This document shows positions 34,542 through 46,200 of a stretch of 64,000 nucleotides of DNA, one piece after another. Below the pieces are notes generated by a model, which saw only the letters and a list, made by a program, of their open reading frames with translations, was not told where the DNA came from and did not search any database. Source of the stretch: Gloeophyllum trabeum ATCC 11539 (lineage: Eukaryota; Basidiomycota; Agaricomycetes; Gloeophyllales; Gloeophyllaceae); assembly GCF_000344685.1 (NCBI RefSeq), contig NW_006920411.1, forward strand, positions 3,079,308-3,143,307, read 5' to 3'. Made by a program: the position numbers and the translations under genes. Every line of letters begins with the position of its first letter. Within the stretch, counting starts at the first letter, position 1.

Positions 34542-35937
34542 ATGCACCAACATCTCGGTCTCAATCTGGGCTACGTACCGGCACCTTATCCGCCCATCGA
34601 CAGACCGGCCGTGGCCAATCCCGCTCCAGCAGCTGCCACAACGGCGGCTAACCCCGCCGTACCCGCCCCAACTCCGCCCGGCGCGCGTACTCCCTCGGAT
34701 GTGACGCTTGCCTCCTACCAAGCTCGCATCCAGGAACTGGAGCTCATCCTCGCCAGGGGCAACAGCGCGGTCGCGCCGGCGGTCGGAGCTCGGATTGAGG
34801 ACATAGAGCGTCTTCAATCCCAAAGCAATGACACTGGCAATCTGATGGTTGCAGCCCCTGCCGCAATAGCAGCGGCACAGCAGCAGGCAATCGAGAACGC
34901 AGACAACAGGAAGACAGTGACCCTTCCACCCATCACTGCGGGGCATAAAAGCAACGCGCTAGATCTTCGTAAGTCGTCTGTTTTAAGCTCGTGGTCTCGC
35001 ACACCACGCGTCTCGATACACACTCGCCTCTTCGTACCACGCCCGTTCACGCACGTTGTTTCTCCAACGACCGGAGACTTGTCCGCCACATCGTATCGTT
35101 CTCGTTTCGCATTAGCAGAGGCTAACTCGTATTTTTATGGCAGCCGTACCCCCGAAGGTCGATGCCGCTTTCCGCGATTATCGCTACATTCCATACACGG
35201 CTCTCACGCAAGCCGCGCGCCTGCGCTCGGCGCGCGGTGAGGAGGATTACATCCTGAACGCGAAAGGAGGCTTAACCGTCAAAGGCCTGAGCCGCGAGAA
35301 CGAACGTGGCATATCGACCATCGAATGGCTGAAGGCAGCGAAAACGGCGGAGGAGCGTACTCAGGTATATCACGGGAAAGACCGGGGTGACGCCCTCCAG
35401 AGTCACCACACCGTGGTGTTGTCGCTTGCTCATTCACACGGGTGGGCAGTCGCAGTCGAATACGACATACAGCAGAGGGAAGCTGCCGCCAATGACCATC
35501 GACATGACCTTTCTGGCCTTGACACGGCAGCCCTCACGCTGATCACGACTTCGCCTACCCGCGCTAGATCCATGGACACGACTGCAGCCACGACTGCAGC
35601 CCCCGCGAAGCGCGCGGCCCTCGGTACACCTGCGAATGCAACCCAGTCTGTCAAGCGGCCTCGTACGGAGAGCCGGTGCTTTCGCTGCGGGCAGCAGGGA
35701 CACTTCCCGTCCGGATGCACAAGCTCCCTCACCTCAGCTGGCCGAGCCGTTGCTCCCTTACTCGGTGACGGGTCACGCAGTGCACAGGCGCTCGCCGCGC
35801 CCAACGGGCGTGCCTTCTGCTTCAACTACGCATTGTCCTCTACATGCCGGTTTGGGGCGGACTGCCAGAACTTCCACGGTTGCAGTCTCTGCGGTGACAC
35901 CAGCCATGGAGCCGGGAAGTGCGGACGTCGGGTCTGA
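34542..35937 (+). CDS. gag-like protein of the Ngaro element
   Basis: Exons 34542-34968 and 35144-35937 join in frame (GTAAGT...ATGGCAG) to 406 residues. The N-terminal third is Ala/Pro-rich with one helical heptad-like stretch (ARIQELELILARG); the middle (VPPKVDAAFRDYRYIPYT onward) is a folded-looking gag core. The C-terminus has three zinc modules: a knuckle CFRCGQQGHFPSGC, a CCCH finger (CFNYALSSTC, CRFGADC, CQNFH), and a second knuckle CSLCGDTSHGAGKC. Expected to package the RNA. Its end overlaps the RT frame by 32 nt. Confidence 0.85.
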
Positions 35938-37648
35938 CTCAGACCCGCGCCGGGTTGTGACACCGCTCAACCCGGACAAGGTGGAGGCGCTGCTACGCGA
36001 CCTCCACATCTTAGAGCGGTGGAGGCACGTCGTCGACGGCCTCAGATCAGGTTTCGAAGTTGGGGTCGATGTGCCCCTCCCACGCTCGTTCACGTTCAAG
36101 AATCATGCATCGTCGGAACTCGACGAGGGCTTTATAGACAAATATATAGCAGCGGAAATCGCAGCGGGACGCTACTCGGAGGGTTACGAGCCCCGCGAGT
36201 TGGAGAAAATCATAGGGCCTTTTCAGACATCGCCATTAGGGCTGGTACCAAAGGCGGGCGCAGACACGTTTCGTTTAGTGCAGGATATGTCATATCCTCG
36301 CAACGATGTACGCTCTAGCTTCTGTTTGTAATGATTTGCCTGCAATTTACGCGCCCCCCCCACTCTCGTATAGCCCTCCATATCTTCAGTAAATGCCAAG
36401 ATAAACTCAGACGACTTCCCCACCGAATGGGGAACATTCGACGAAACATCAAACTTGATTCTGCAACTGCCGACTGGAACACTCGCCGCGGCGTTCGATA
36501 TCTCAGCAGCATACCGCATAACCCCGATCAGACCAGAACACCAGAACGCAGTCTGTCTTTTCTGGCGGGGCAAAGTTTACGTAGATCGTGCAGTGATGTT
36601 TGGCCTGTCGTCCAGTGCCGGCGTGTTCGGTGCAGTCGCGGACATGCTCGTGGCAGTCTACCGTGCCTCCGGCTTCGGTCCGATTCGCAAGTGGGTAGAC
36701 GATTTCCTCGCATTCCGCCTGCCAAACCAAACGTGGACAGAGGAAGACTTCATTGCACTCACCGCCCGACTCGGTGTACCCTGGAGTGCAAAGAAAACCA
36801 AGCCGCTCTCGTCGGTACGGAGGTACATAGGATTCATATGGGACCTCGAAAAGAAGACTGTCGCCTTACCACAAGAGAAGCTAGCCAGCACGGTAGCAAT
36901 GATCGAGCCCTGGCTGGTACACGGAGCACGTTTCACCGCCCGAGAAGCAGCGAGCCTCCACGGCAAACTCGTCCATGCCGCGACAATCTTCCATATCACG
37001 CGCCCATTCCTACGGGGCCTGTCACATTTCGCAGCCCGCTTCAAGTCCGCTCGAGCGCGCCTACACCCGCCGGAACCGCTAGTGCAAGACCTCGTGTGGA
37101 TACGAGACATGCTATCCGTTTGCCCGAACACACTACCGCTGGCACTCCCCACGCCGCTCGATCTGGGCTGGTGGGGCGACGCCAGCACGTCCTTTGGCAT
37201 AGGGATCGCGGTTGGCAAGTACTGGGCAGCGTGGAAATGGGCTCCAGGTTTCAGGGTGGGACCCGGTCTGCCACACGATATAGGTTGGGCAGAGGCAACG
37301 GCCGTCGAGCTCGGACTCAGGCTAATCGTCCAGTACAACCTGCTCGCCGCGGTGCCACCAGGCGCATCAAATCTTCTCGTCCGCTCGGACAACAACGGCG
37401 TCGTGGCAGTCGTGAACAAGGGCCGATCGCGTTCCAAGGCGACAAACACGATATTAAAGTCCATTTTTGCGGTCCTGGCACCCCGCGGCCTGAGGTTGAC
37501 CGCGGAATACGTGACAAGCAGAGACAACGTAACGGATGCTCTGTCGCGCGGCGACATCGACCGCTTCCGATGTGGTTTCCCAGTGGCATCCACACAGGCG
37601 CTGCTCCTGCTGCCGAGCCACCTAGAAGAGAAATTAGTATCGTTGTAA
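35906..37648 (+). CDS. reverse transcriptase/RNase H of the Ngaro element
   Basis: Exons 35906-36307 and 36401-37648 (intron GTACGC...GCCAAG, phase 0) give 549 residues. RT motifs in order: LGLVPKAGADTFRLVQDMSY, AAFDISAAYRITPI, VMFGLSSSAGVF and the catalytic WVDDFLAF in place of YXDD. RNase H follows with WWGDAST (Asp), EATAVELGL (Glu), VRSDNNGVVA (Asp) and DNVTDALSRG (Asp). No protease domain. The intron falls between two adjoining blocks of RT, at RND and INSDDFPTEWG; without splicing the frame is broken, so splicing is needed for a full-length enzyme. Confidence 0.88.
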
Positions 37649-37662
37649 GGCCAGCGATTGCA

Positions 37663-38871
37663 ATGCGAATCATTCCCCCTCATGCACCGGGCGCCGAGGG
37701 GTCTGTCGAGTCGCTGCGCCAACTACAACTTACACCATCCACGCTGCGCCCAAATTGCCGCTCAGATGAACGGATCTTCCTTTGGCGCGGGATAAACACG
37801 CCTCCGCCCTCCACGATCGAAAATCAGCTTATACGGGCTCTCGCAGACCGGGCGTCGAGAGCTTCGCTACGCGACACGGCTAGCTATGGAGCAGGACTAC
37901 GCAAATTCCACCTATTCTGCGACGTGTTCTCCATCCCAGAGACCCGTCGGCTACCGGCTTCCTTCGAGCTATTACACTCATTTGCCCTTTGGGCTGTGAC
38001 TGACCCCGACCCAGCCGACCCGATATTCTCGGATGGGACACCGTTCGAGCCAATATCTGTGAAGGTCGCACAGAAATACCTTTCAGCGGTCCGTGCATGG
38101 CACCTGGCTCAGGGCTGGTCCCCACCTCTGTCCGAAGAACATATGACACGCATCAGCTGGTCCCTGCGTGGTATGGCAAATCTTCAGCGCTCAAAGCGTT
38201 CGCGGCCGCCACGACCGCCGGTCACCCTAGCGATGCTAGCTGCCTTGAAAGCTGCCCTAGACCTCACCGACCCGTTTGATGCCTGTGTCTGGGCAGCCGC
38301 CGACTCATCGTTCTGGGGAATGATGAGGTTCGGCGAAGTATCTGTCAAATCCCGAACGGCGTTCGATGGCTCTTTGCACCTAAAACGAGCAGATGTTTTC
38401 TTCGGGCAAGACTTAACTGGCCAACCGTACGCACGACTAGCCTTACCTTCGGCCAAGACTGCGCAACCGGGGCAAGTCCAGCATGTTTTCCTCAATGCAC
38501 AGATCAATGTATGCCCCCTCGAAGGGTTACGAAACCTCGCGCAGATCGTACCGGCCGGGCCGGAGGACCCGTTATTCTCGTGGAGAGACAGATACGGCAA
38601 CATACGCCCTCTGGTGCGCGACGCAGCACTCAAACGCATCAATGGCATTTTCTCCACGCTGGGGTGGGGGACAGCTTTTGGCCACTCCTTCCGGATTGGC
38701 GGCGCGTCATTCTTCCTGGCAAAGAAAGTTGACCCAGAAATCGTGCGACTCGCCGGGCGCTGGCGATCACTCGCGTACGAGACATACATTCGGGCATTCG
38801 AACAGATATCCTCTCGCCATCTGGCAAATATGGACCAGGGATCCGTTGCAGCTACGACCATGGTTGGGTGA
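37663..38871 (+). CDS. tyrosine recombinase of the Ngaro element
   Basis: Uninterrupted frame of 402 residues starting 14 nt after the RT stop. The N-terminal half (SLRDTASYGAGLRKF, AQKYLSAVRAWHL) resembles the SAM-like core-binding domain; the catalytic half has the first Arg in WGMMRFGEVS, the HxxR box in GHSFRIGGAS, a Trp-type GRWRS in place of the second His, and the nucleophile Tyr in ETYIRAFE. Expected to insert the circular DNA intermediate. The frame is open upstream too, over the RT region, but that is a shadow. Confidence 0.88.
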   Translation: MRIIPPHAPGAEGSVESLRQLQLTPSTLRPNCRSDERIFLWRGINTPPPSTIENQLIRALADRASRASLRDTASYGAGLRKFHLFCDVFSIPETRRLPASFELLHSFALWAVTDPDPADPIFSDGTPFEPISVKVAQKYLSAVRAWHLAQGWSPPLSEEHMTRISWSLRGMANLQRSKRSRPPRPPVTLAMLAALKAALDLTDPFDACVWAAADSSFWGMMRFGEVSVKSRTAFDGSLHLKRADVFFGQDLTGQPYARLALPSAKTAQPGQVQHVFLNAQINVCPLEGLRNLAQIVPAGPEDPLFSWRDRYGNIRPLVRDAALKRINGIFSTLGWGTAFGHSFRIGGASFFLAKKVDPEIVRLAGRWRSLAYETYIRAFEQISSRHLANMDQGSVAATTMVG

Positions 38872-38921
38872 GCGGCGCGTATGCCTGCCGCGGGTGGTCG
38901 CCGCTGCTCCGTATGGGTGAG

Positions 38922-39021
38922 CGTCAGGCTCCGCACCGCGTCCGAACTCGGGCTAACCACCGGGTTCTCACCCAACCTCACAGCTACCTTGAGATCAACC
39001 ACTGCGAGAGACAAGGCTGGA
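38922..39021 (+). repeat. split direct repeat B1
   Basis: 100 bp, CGTCAGGCTCCGCACCGCGT to AAGGCTGGA; identical to B2 by eye; directly followed by A2. Confidence 0.88.
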
Positions 39022-39257
39022 TTAGTGACGGTGCCGGTCGATCTCTAGCGCAGCCGAGGGAGGCCGGCAGCAGCGTCCAGCCGAGCGTCAGCACACACCC
39101 GGACAGAGCCGTATGGTTTAGCCAGACAGGGTGTCAGAGTACTCCCGCCGGGGGAGAGTATATAGACCCACGACGCTCGATGGCAGGAGAGTCATTGTTC
39201 TCGAACTCCACAGTCGACACCGTTCTCGAGCAACAAGGCTACATTATTCTCGCTTAC
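39022..39257 (+). repeat. split direct repeat A2
   Basis: 236 bp, identical to A1 by eye. Followed by 122 bp of unique sequence before B2. Confidence 0.9.
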
Positions 39258-39379
39258 CCATCCCGCCCACCCGTTGTAAATATTAGACACACTATACTCG
39301 TACGTCTGGGACATGTTGCAATCAGTATAGTCAGATTCAATAGCATACTGCATCTACTAAGAGCAACGACAAACAGCCA

Positions 39380-39479
39380 CGTCAGGCTCCGCACCGCGTC
39401 CGAACTCGGGCTAACCACCGGGTTCTCACCCAACCTCACAGCTACCTTGAGATCAACCACTGCGAGAGACAAGGCTGGA
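39380..39479 (+). repeat. split direct repeat B2, right end of element
   Basis: 100 bp, identical to B1; its end is the right end of the transposon. Confidence 0.88.
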
Positions 39480-39641
39480 CCACAGGTCCAGCCATACGTC
39501 GCTGACGAACGTTTTAACCTCGGAAAACATTTGCTAGGCGCTGATCATCGTGGTAACATGAATTCCGCAAATATCTACCAATCTATGTCCTAGCCTATAT
39601 TCATCTATACGAACATGTATAGTACAAGTCATCGCAGAATA

Positions 39642-42049
39642 TTACGCCTCCTCCTCTTCCTCCTCCCAAATGACTTCCCCGCCAGCCCTCTCCTTCAACG
39701 CCTCTCTTGCCCGTCTGTTATCCCTCCAGCCAGCCCAGACACTCAGTCCCAGCGCTATTGAACAGGCGATGGTGGTCATGTACAGGCTAGCAACATAGCA
39801 TTCTGAGCCCTCGAAACACTGATGTGGGGACGGCACGCCTCCGCGTCGGAAAAGGGTCGACATTTTGTTAGCAACATGGCCTGCGTGGTTCAGGGCCACA
39901 CCAACTATCGCTGTCTCCCTCTGGTCGGCATCTTCGAGAGGGGCGTGCGCGTCTAGGTTACGACCGAATGCGATGGAGAAGAGATTCCCGCCTAGTAAGG
40001 GCGATAGAGAGAGGAACCCCCAGTTCTCAGAGAAGTGAGCTGTCAGAGCACAGAGGGGGAGGACAGGGTCAGTCTTAACAAGCCCTCCTGGTGAACAGAT
40101 ATACTCACGCATCCCGAACCATTCTATGCAAAGAATAGGAAACAATCCCATCATCCCTCCGTAGGCCAAGCCAAGTAGAGCACTTGCTTTCCACAGTTGC
40201 CGTGCGTCTTCAGTGAAGATGACCAACACCTGAGATATCAAGAAAAACGTCGAGATGACTGTCGCGCAGTAGGACCTTGGCATGTGTAGTCGGTTCTTCA
40301 CAAAATCAGCCAACATGCCTTGGCTGTTTGAGCTAGGAGAACGATGGAAGAGATTCTAGCGCAGTACGAACCTACAAGAATGCGGCCTAGACAGTTCGTT
40401 ATGCTTACTGTCGAAACCTGCCTCGCTTGCAGACGAGCGGCCTCGACTTCATCGTAGTCAGGATTGCCCTGCGCAGATAGGGCCTCGGAGATCGAGCCCA
40501 CATTGTTGATATCTGTCACAATAAATGAATGGACGTTCCGAACTTTACATATGAGGCTCACACATCAGGCCGGTTCCACTTACTATCAGGCCGTTAGGAA
40601 GCAGACACCACGAGCAAAGCCAAGAGACGTACATAGCGACATAATTGTTAGGATTAGCCAGAAATCTGATGATGTCCACAGCGCTTTGCCGTGTATGTTA
40701 GGTTGGTGCATTTCGGTCTTTACGACTGGCCTGCTCAAACTCCGGTGACTGGCTAACCGACTTCTCGACCGATGCCTACTCAGCCCAAGAAATTCTTCGC
40801 GAGTCGGACTGAGCTCCACCGAATCAGATGTGTGCGGAACCACGTATTCAGTAGCGTATTGTTCATGACCCAGAATGGGCATGTGTTCCTCCAGAGACTC
40901 TCTGCGGCTGAGGAGGTGCGTGTGAGAATTGTTTTCCCGCTCGAAGATCGTCTCGACCGTGACGTTAGGCACGTCTTCGTCCTCTGGTGCACCGCTTTCC
41001 AAAACATGGGCTGGTTCAACGGGCTGAAAAGGTACGGGTCGAACCAGAAAAAAGCCAAGAATCATGGGTAGCGAGGTACCGAGGGCGAGAAGCAGGAGAA
41101 ATGAGGATGTGCTCCCTGGGAATGCTACATGCGCCACTGTCGAGAAGAAGAAGGCCGACAAGCCGAAGCCGGAGAGTACAATGCCTGCTGCGGTTGCGCG
41201 CTGGTAAAGTAGACATGAAGCGACGTTCAATCAGATGAGGGTGTGAGACTCACCGCTTCGTCCGGAAAGCTTTTGGCGGTCGAGTTGACTGCACTGCACA
41301 ATCCGGCATTGCCGCCTGAGCCTGTCAAATATCCGCACGCCACGAGGAGGGCAAACGCAAGCCCATCGTAAGCGCCTGGTCCAGCATCGTACACACGTCG
41401 AATCCCCAGGTAACCGAGTAGCAGGAAGCACGCCGAAGTAATGAGAAGAGGCTGTGGCCCTCTCTTATCCACTATTCTACCCCATATAGGGCCCGAGCTA
41501 TATACGCCAACTGCAGAGGCCCGGTGAGCCGCTCATGATACAAGCATCCTGGAGAGACACCGACCATTCCCGGCAAGTCCTATTATATTCAATTGAGTGT
41601 GGTTGATCTTTAGCCGTGCGCCTAATTGCGGTGCGTATGCTAGAGGGGAGGCGTATGAGTTCAATTGAATGCCTAACTCAGAGAAGCCAGCTGTCGGATG
41701 TTATGACCGCTTCTGAGAAGCGTGGGTGTACGCGAGGAACCCAAGGATCATCCTTTCGGAATCTCCTACAATAAGGCCGGCGTAGAGCGGCCTCGCGGCA
41801 ACGTTGAGTGAGCTGCAACACCACAGGCATACCGACTACTACGGCGCGTACTGTAGGAACAAGCTCACTCACCAGAATAAACCTAGACCAGGCATATGGT
41901 TGGGTCCTTTCATTGTCAGCCAGATGTAATTGGTGCCAGATACGTACATAGTTCGTCCCCGCTCCCAGTGCGACCAGCAGAGACGCAAACAGCGTCGTTA
42001 ACCTTCTGGGACTGATAAGCGAGTGTGCGGCTTTGCCTCCTGATGCCAT
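39642..42049 (-). CDS. MFS transporter (MCH1/nodulin-like)
   Basis: Major facilitator with twelve expected helices of the MCH1/nodulin-like branch; substrate unknown (yeast Mch1 resembles monocarboxylate carriers but is not shown to carry them). ATG 42049: RRLTTLFASLLVALGAGTNY, then YAPQLGARLKINHTQLNIIG, VGVYSSGPIWGRIVDKRGP, LLVACGYLTGSGGNAGL, RATAAGIVLSGFGLSAFFF; a long hydrophilic central loop (residues from RPVPFQPVEP to KALWTSSDFW) typical of the group; then INNVGSISEAL, NCLGRILVGMLADF, GLAYGGMMGLFPILCIEWFG, HFSENWGFLSLSPLLGGNLF and a Glu-rich end. About eight exons. The first intron (about 41943-41629) is over 300 nt. One donor is GTCGGT. Confidence 0.85.
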
Positions 42050-43298
42050 TATGGAACACCTAAGACCAGGAAGAAAGAGCAGTCTCTGGTAGCCTCGAGC
42101 TTGCAGAGTACAACCTTGGGTATCGCGGAGACGGCCTACACGTCGATATCTGTAACCTTAGGGAGCGTATGTATTTCGCCGAGATACGCCTTGTCGGCGT
42201 CTGTTATCATCATGGGTGGCACGGTATACCGTCTCCGTGCCGGCGGCAGAAGCCGATTGTTTGGCAAGGCCTTTGGATCCTAACAATTACATAATTTGGG
42301 ACCTACATACGCCCACAACTCTTACTTATGCAGATTTCTGTGGTCCATTCTGCGCAGTTCTATCATTCTGCATGGGCCCCTTTTTGTACTTGGAATTAAA
42401 GCCCATTCTTCAAATCGTTTGCCGCAAAGATAATTTAGAGATATGTGATGCTTCCCACAATAGAAACGCCTCTCCTTGACCTTCGAAAGCAACGTGTGCA
42501 GTGAGTGTGGACGTAGCAATTGTAAACATCATCCTTTGACGTGTGTTGGACTATTGCGAGAGGATATCTCCCAGTGGAGATAATGTAGAAATATGCTTGA
42601 ATGTGAAGAATATCAATTGGACATCTCCTCCACTCGTTGGAGACAACTTCAGAACAACGATCCATAACGTACGGAAACCTCAGAAATCCTGGACGACATC
42701 TCTATCAACGTTATGAAGGCACCTCCCACATGCGCCGGGGTACGTCGGATAAATAGAGAAGGCCGAATCCGGAGGATGCCGGATCCATGAAGCCGTCCTC
42801 GAGCAATATTGGCAGAGTTCAGCTTTGAGCACAACATTCGCGTCTTGCTTTCGACCGTCATCGTCGTTGGATCGTCCCTGCGACAGCCTGCTCAATATCA
42901 TCGCTTTCCCCGCTGAAAAACTCGGCTAAATGATCCTATTACATGATCTTTCGTCCCTCTATACGACGAAGCAGAAAGCACTCCTCCTGTTAACAGAAAC
43001 CTCTGCAGTTGAAGGGAGAACGACGACTCTTCCTTGCGGCAAACGCGCTGAAGATGCGGACGGAGAGCAGTCGGATGGACGACGCGCCCACTGCGCCACA
43101 AATACGACCAAATAATGCCGCCACACCGCCAACACAGGCTGATCAAATCCACTTCATTCACGCGTTGCTCGCTGTCTTGGACGTCCTTGGGCTCTACAAG
43201 ATCTCGAATAAAGGTCTCGACGGCTGTTCTGCAGTGTTCTGCAACTGGTGTTCTAGGATTGTCGCTTCTTGTCGACCTCCTATTGTCTGTCGCGTTCC
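42050..43298. promoter_or_regulatory. divergent intergenic region
   Basis: About 1.25 kb between the MFS start (minus) and ATAD2-like start (plus). Several short frames, none with a domain. Confidence 0.4.
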
Positions 43299-46200
43299 AT
43301 GCAAGAACCCGATGATCCTCAGTCTCACCAGTCGCGTCCCGTAGAAATCAAGGATTTACTGAACCCAGCCAGCCCAGTTAACACGTTTGGTCAAGACGTA
43401 ACTAGCAGCCCCAAGTTGCGCATCAAATTACCTCCGATGCCCCGCAACTTGCGATCGACGCGCCAAAGGACATCGTCGCTGGGCACGGCGCCCTCGGGCT
43501 CCGAATACCACGAGTCCAGCGGCGAGATGGAGGTCGACGAGAGCATGAACGGAGTGCAGGCACCGAAAGAGGACGAAGTAGAGGAAGAGCCCGTCCAGTA
43601 CGCTCTCACTTCCCGTGGCAGACGGATCCAGAAGAAGTCGTATCGCGAATCCGCGAGCGAGGACGGTGGAGAATACGACGGAGAAGACGGGCTGCAGCCG
43701 CTGGGCGATGCCACGGGTGATGCGGGCGCGAAAGGGGACGTGGTCGTGGACGCGGACGCGGACGACGACGAGCAGCCACGCTACCCGCTCCGTCAACGGA
43801 TTCGGGGCGCGAAGAACCTGACCGGGTTCATCGTCAGCGACGAAGAGGGCGAGGCTGGTGTCGCACGGCACAATACGCGGAGCCGCAGCCGAAAGCCCGT
43901 GCAGGCGGAAAACAGACACCAGCAGGGCGGACCGGCGACGCGCCAGCAGTCCAAGTCGCGCAGGCTGACGCGGGCACGGTCGGGAAAGCGGACGCGGAGT
44001 GTGGCCCAGGACGACGCCGACGACGGGTATGTCGACCAGGGCTCCTCTGGTTCGCAGAGCGCGGGTGACTCCTTTGACGACGCGCCGAAGACGAGCCCCG
44101 AACCAGAGCCAGAGCCGGAGTTGGATGGGGACGCGGATGCCGAGGGTGATCTGGACATGGGAGAGAGCGACGGAAGACCGTATGCGTTGAGGCAGAGGGC
44201 GAAGATCAACTACGCTATACCCCCGCCTCTTGAAGAGATGCGGCCACCGTCCCCTAAACGTCCGGCGCCACGAAATAATACAAGGAGGAACGGTGGATGG
44301 GGAGGTCGCAAACCTCCAGGATGGAGTGCAACTGGTGCGGAGCTTGGTAGATGGATGGGCATGGGTGGAGACGACTCGGTATGTGCTTCGTATTATCTTA
44401 ATATCATCCACTCCTTCACACCGCTTTGCCAAGGACTCCGACCACCCGACGAGAACGCCCCGGAAACCCTTCGGTGGAATAGGAGGCGCCGCTAATCTGA
44501 GTGGGGCATTTGCAGGCGGAGCTGGGTCAGGTGGAGGGGGCTTGTTTCCCACTGATCTCGCTGCAGCGGCAGGGACACCTTCAAACTTTGGTAAAGTCGG
44601 TGATGCAGGTATGTTGTGACGTTGGTAATTTCTTCTCCTTACTCAGCGTTACTCCGTTCTCTGTAGCCCTTGCTGATACAGATCCCCTTGGTGTCAATCA
44701 AAACGTGTCCTTCGACGAGGTGGGAGGTTTGGATGAACGTAAGCTATCCCAGACGTACAGCGTTTCTCCTTCGTCCTCATCGTTACTGTTAGACATCAAC
44801 TCCCTCAAGGAAATGACTGTGCTTCCTCTGTTGTATCCGGAAGTATTCCAACGATTCAACGTCACCCCGCCTAGAGGTGTTTTGTTCCACGGTCCCCCCG
44901 GAACTGGTAAGACATTACTTGCCCGGGCACTGGCTGCTAGCTGCCGGACGAATGGTCGTAGCATCTGTGAGTCCTTTGTTACTTTTTGTCAATGTGCTGA
45001 TTCTGAGCCGCCTCTTCCTAGCGTTTTTTATGCGGAAGGGTGCGGATTGCTTATCTAAATGGGTGGGTGAAGCGGAACGGCAGCTTCGATTACTCTTCGA
45101 AGAAGCGAAGAATTCGCAACCCAGTATCATCTTTTTCGACGAAATCGACGGCCTGGCGCCGGTGCGTTCTTCGAAGCAGGATCAGATCCATGCTTCTATA
45201 GTATCGACCCTGCTGGCTTTGATGGACGGAATGGACAACCGCGGTCAAGTCGTGGTCATTGGTGCGACCAATCGTCCTGACGCCATTGACCCTGCTTTGC
45301 GAAGGCCGGGTCGCTTCGATAGAGAGTTCTACTTCCCCTTACCTACGCTCGAGGCTAGGGAGAAGATCCTCAGAATTATGACCAAGAAATGGGCAGGCTG
45401 GGATACTGCGAAGGCGGAAGAGAACATCAAGGGATTGGCGAAGGCTACTAAGGGCTATGGAGGCGCAGATCTACGGGTAAGAAGCCGTCCTTCGCAACTC
45501 CTTTTATGCATCGCTGACCGTACATCATCCTGCTATCTGTAGGCGCTGTGTACAGAAGCGACGTTGAATGCTGTTCAGCGACGATATCCCCAGATTTACA
45601 AGACTTCGGAACGGCTAGTGGTGAAGCCAGAGACAATACAAGTTGAGCTTCGGGATTTTATGATCTCTGTCAAGAGTAAGTATTCCAATGTCCCGCGTGC
45701 TTCTCATAATTCTTATTTGGTTTATCATAGAGATTGTGCCATCTTCTGCTCGATCTGCGTCGTCAACGGCTGCACCTCTTCCGGCACAGCTTGTTCCTTT
45801 ATTGCAGGATGCCATGGACCGAGTTAAGGAGGCTATCGCACGAGTGCTGCCTATCAGTAAGAAGCGGTCAGCTCTGGAGGAAGCCGAGTATGAAGATGAA
45901 GGCGAAGATGGAGCTCTGGAGCGCGAGCTCATGCTACAATGTCAGCCTGTGTCCAATACATTGGGTCATGTTCACTTATACTTGGTTGCCAGCTATGGAG
46001 ACACTCCGGGTCTACCGTCCCCGTGTCATTCTTCATGGACCAGTCGGTATGGGTCAAACTTATGTCGCAGCTGCGGCCCTCCATCATCTGGAGGGATACA
46101 ATATTCAAAGTCTTGATCTGGGAAATCTCATGAGTGACTCCACACGAGTTAGTAGTTCATTCTCGCATACTACTGAAACTAATATACTGTACAGTCCGCT

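Larger units (their letters stand above)
34217..39479 (+). mobile_element. Ngaro-type tyrosine-recombinase retrotransposon
   Basis: A 5.26-kb element with the order A1 - gag - RT/RNase H - tyrosine recombinase - B1 - A2 - B2. A1 and A2 (236 bp) and B1 and B2 (100 bp) look identical, and B1 abuts A2 (GGCTGGA then TTAGTGACGG), reproducing the joint that a circularised element would have. Split direct repeats, a tyrosine recombinase in place of a DDE integrase, and no aspartic protease are the hallmarks of the Ngaro/PAT group of the DIRS order. Intact frames and identical repeats imply a recent insertion. It lies between the aldo/keto reductase and MFS genes without breaking either. Confidence 0.92.

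Noticed and set aside
36331..38871. 846-codon open frame over the transposon
   Set aside because: Its first half lies over the RT/RNase H gene in another frame and shows no domain; only the part from 37663 is the recombinase.
43428..44552. 374-codon minus-strand frame opposite the ATAD2-like gene
   Set aside because: Antisense shadow of the acidic and basic N-terminal tail; composition-driven.
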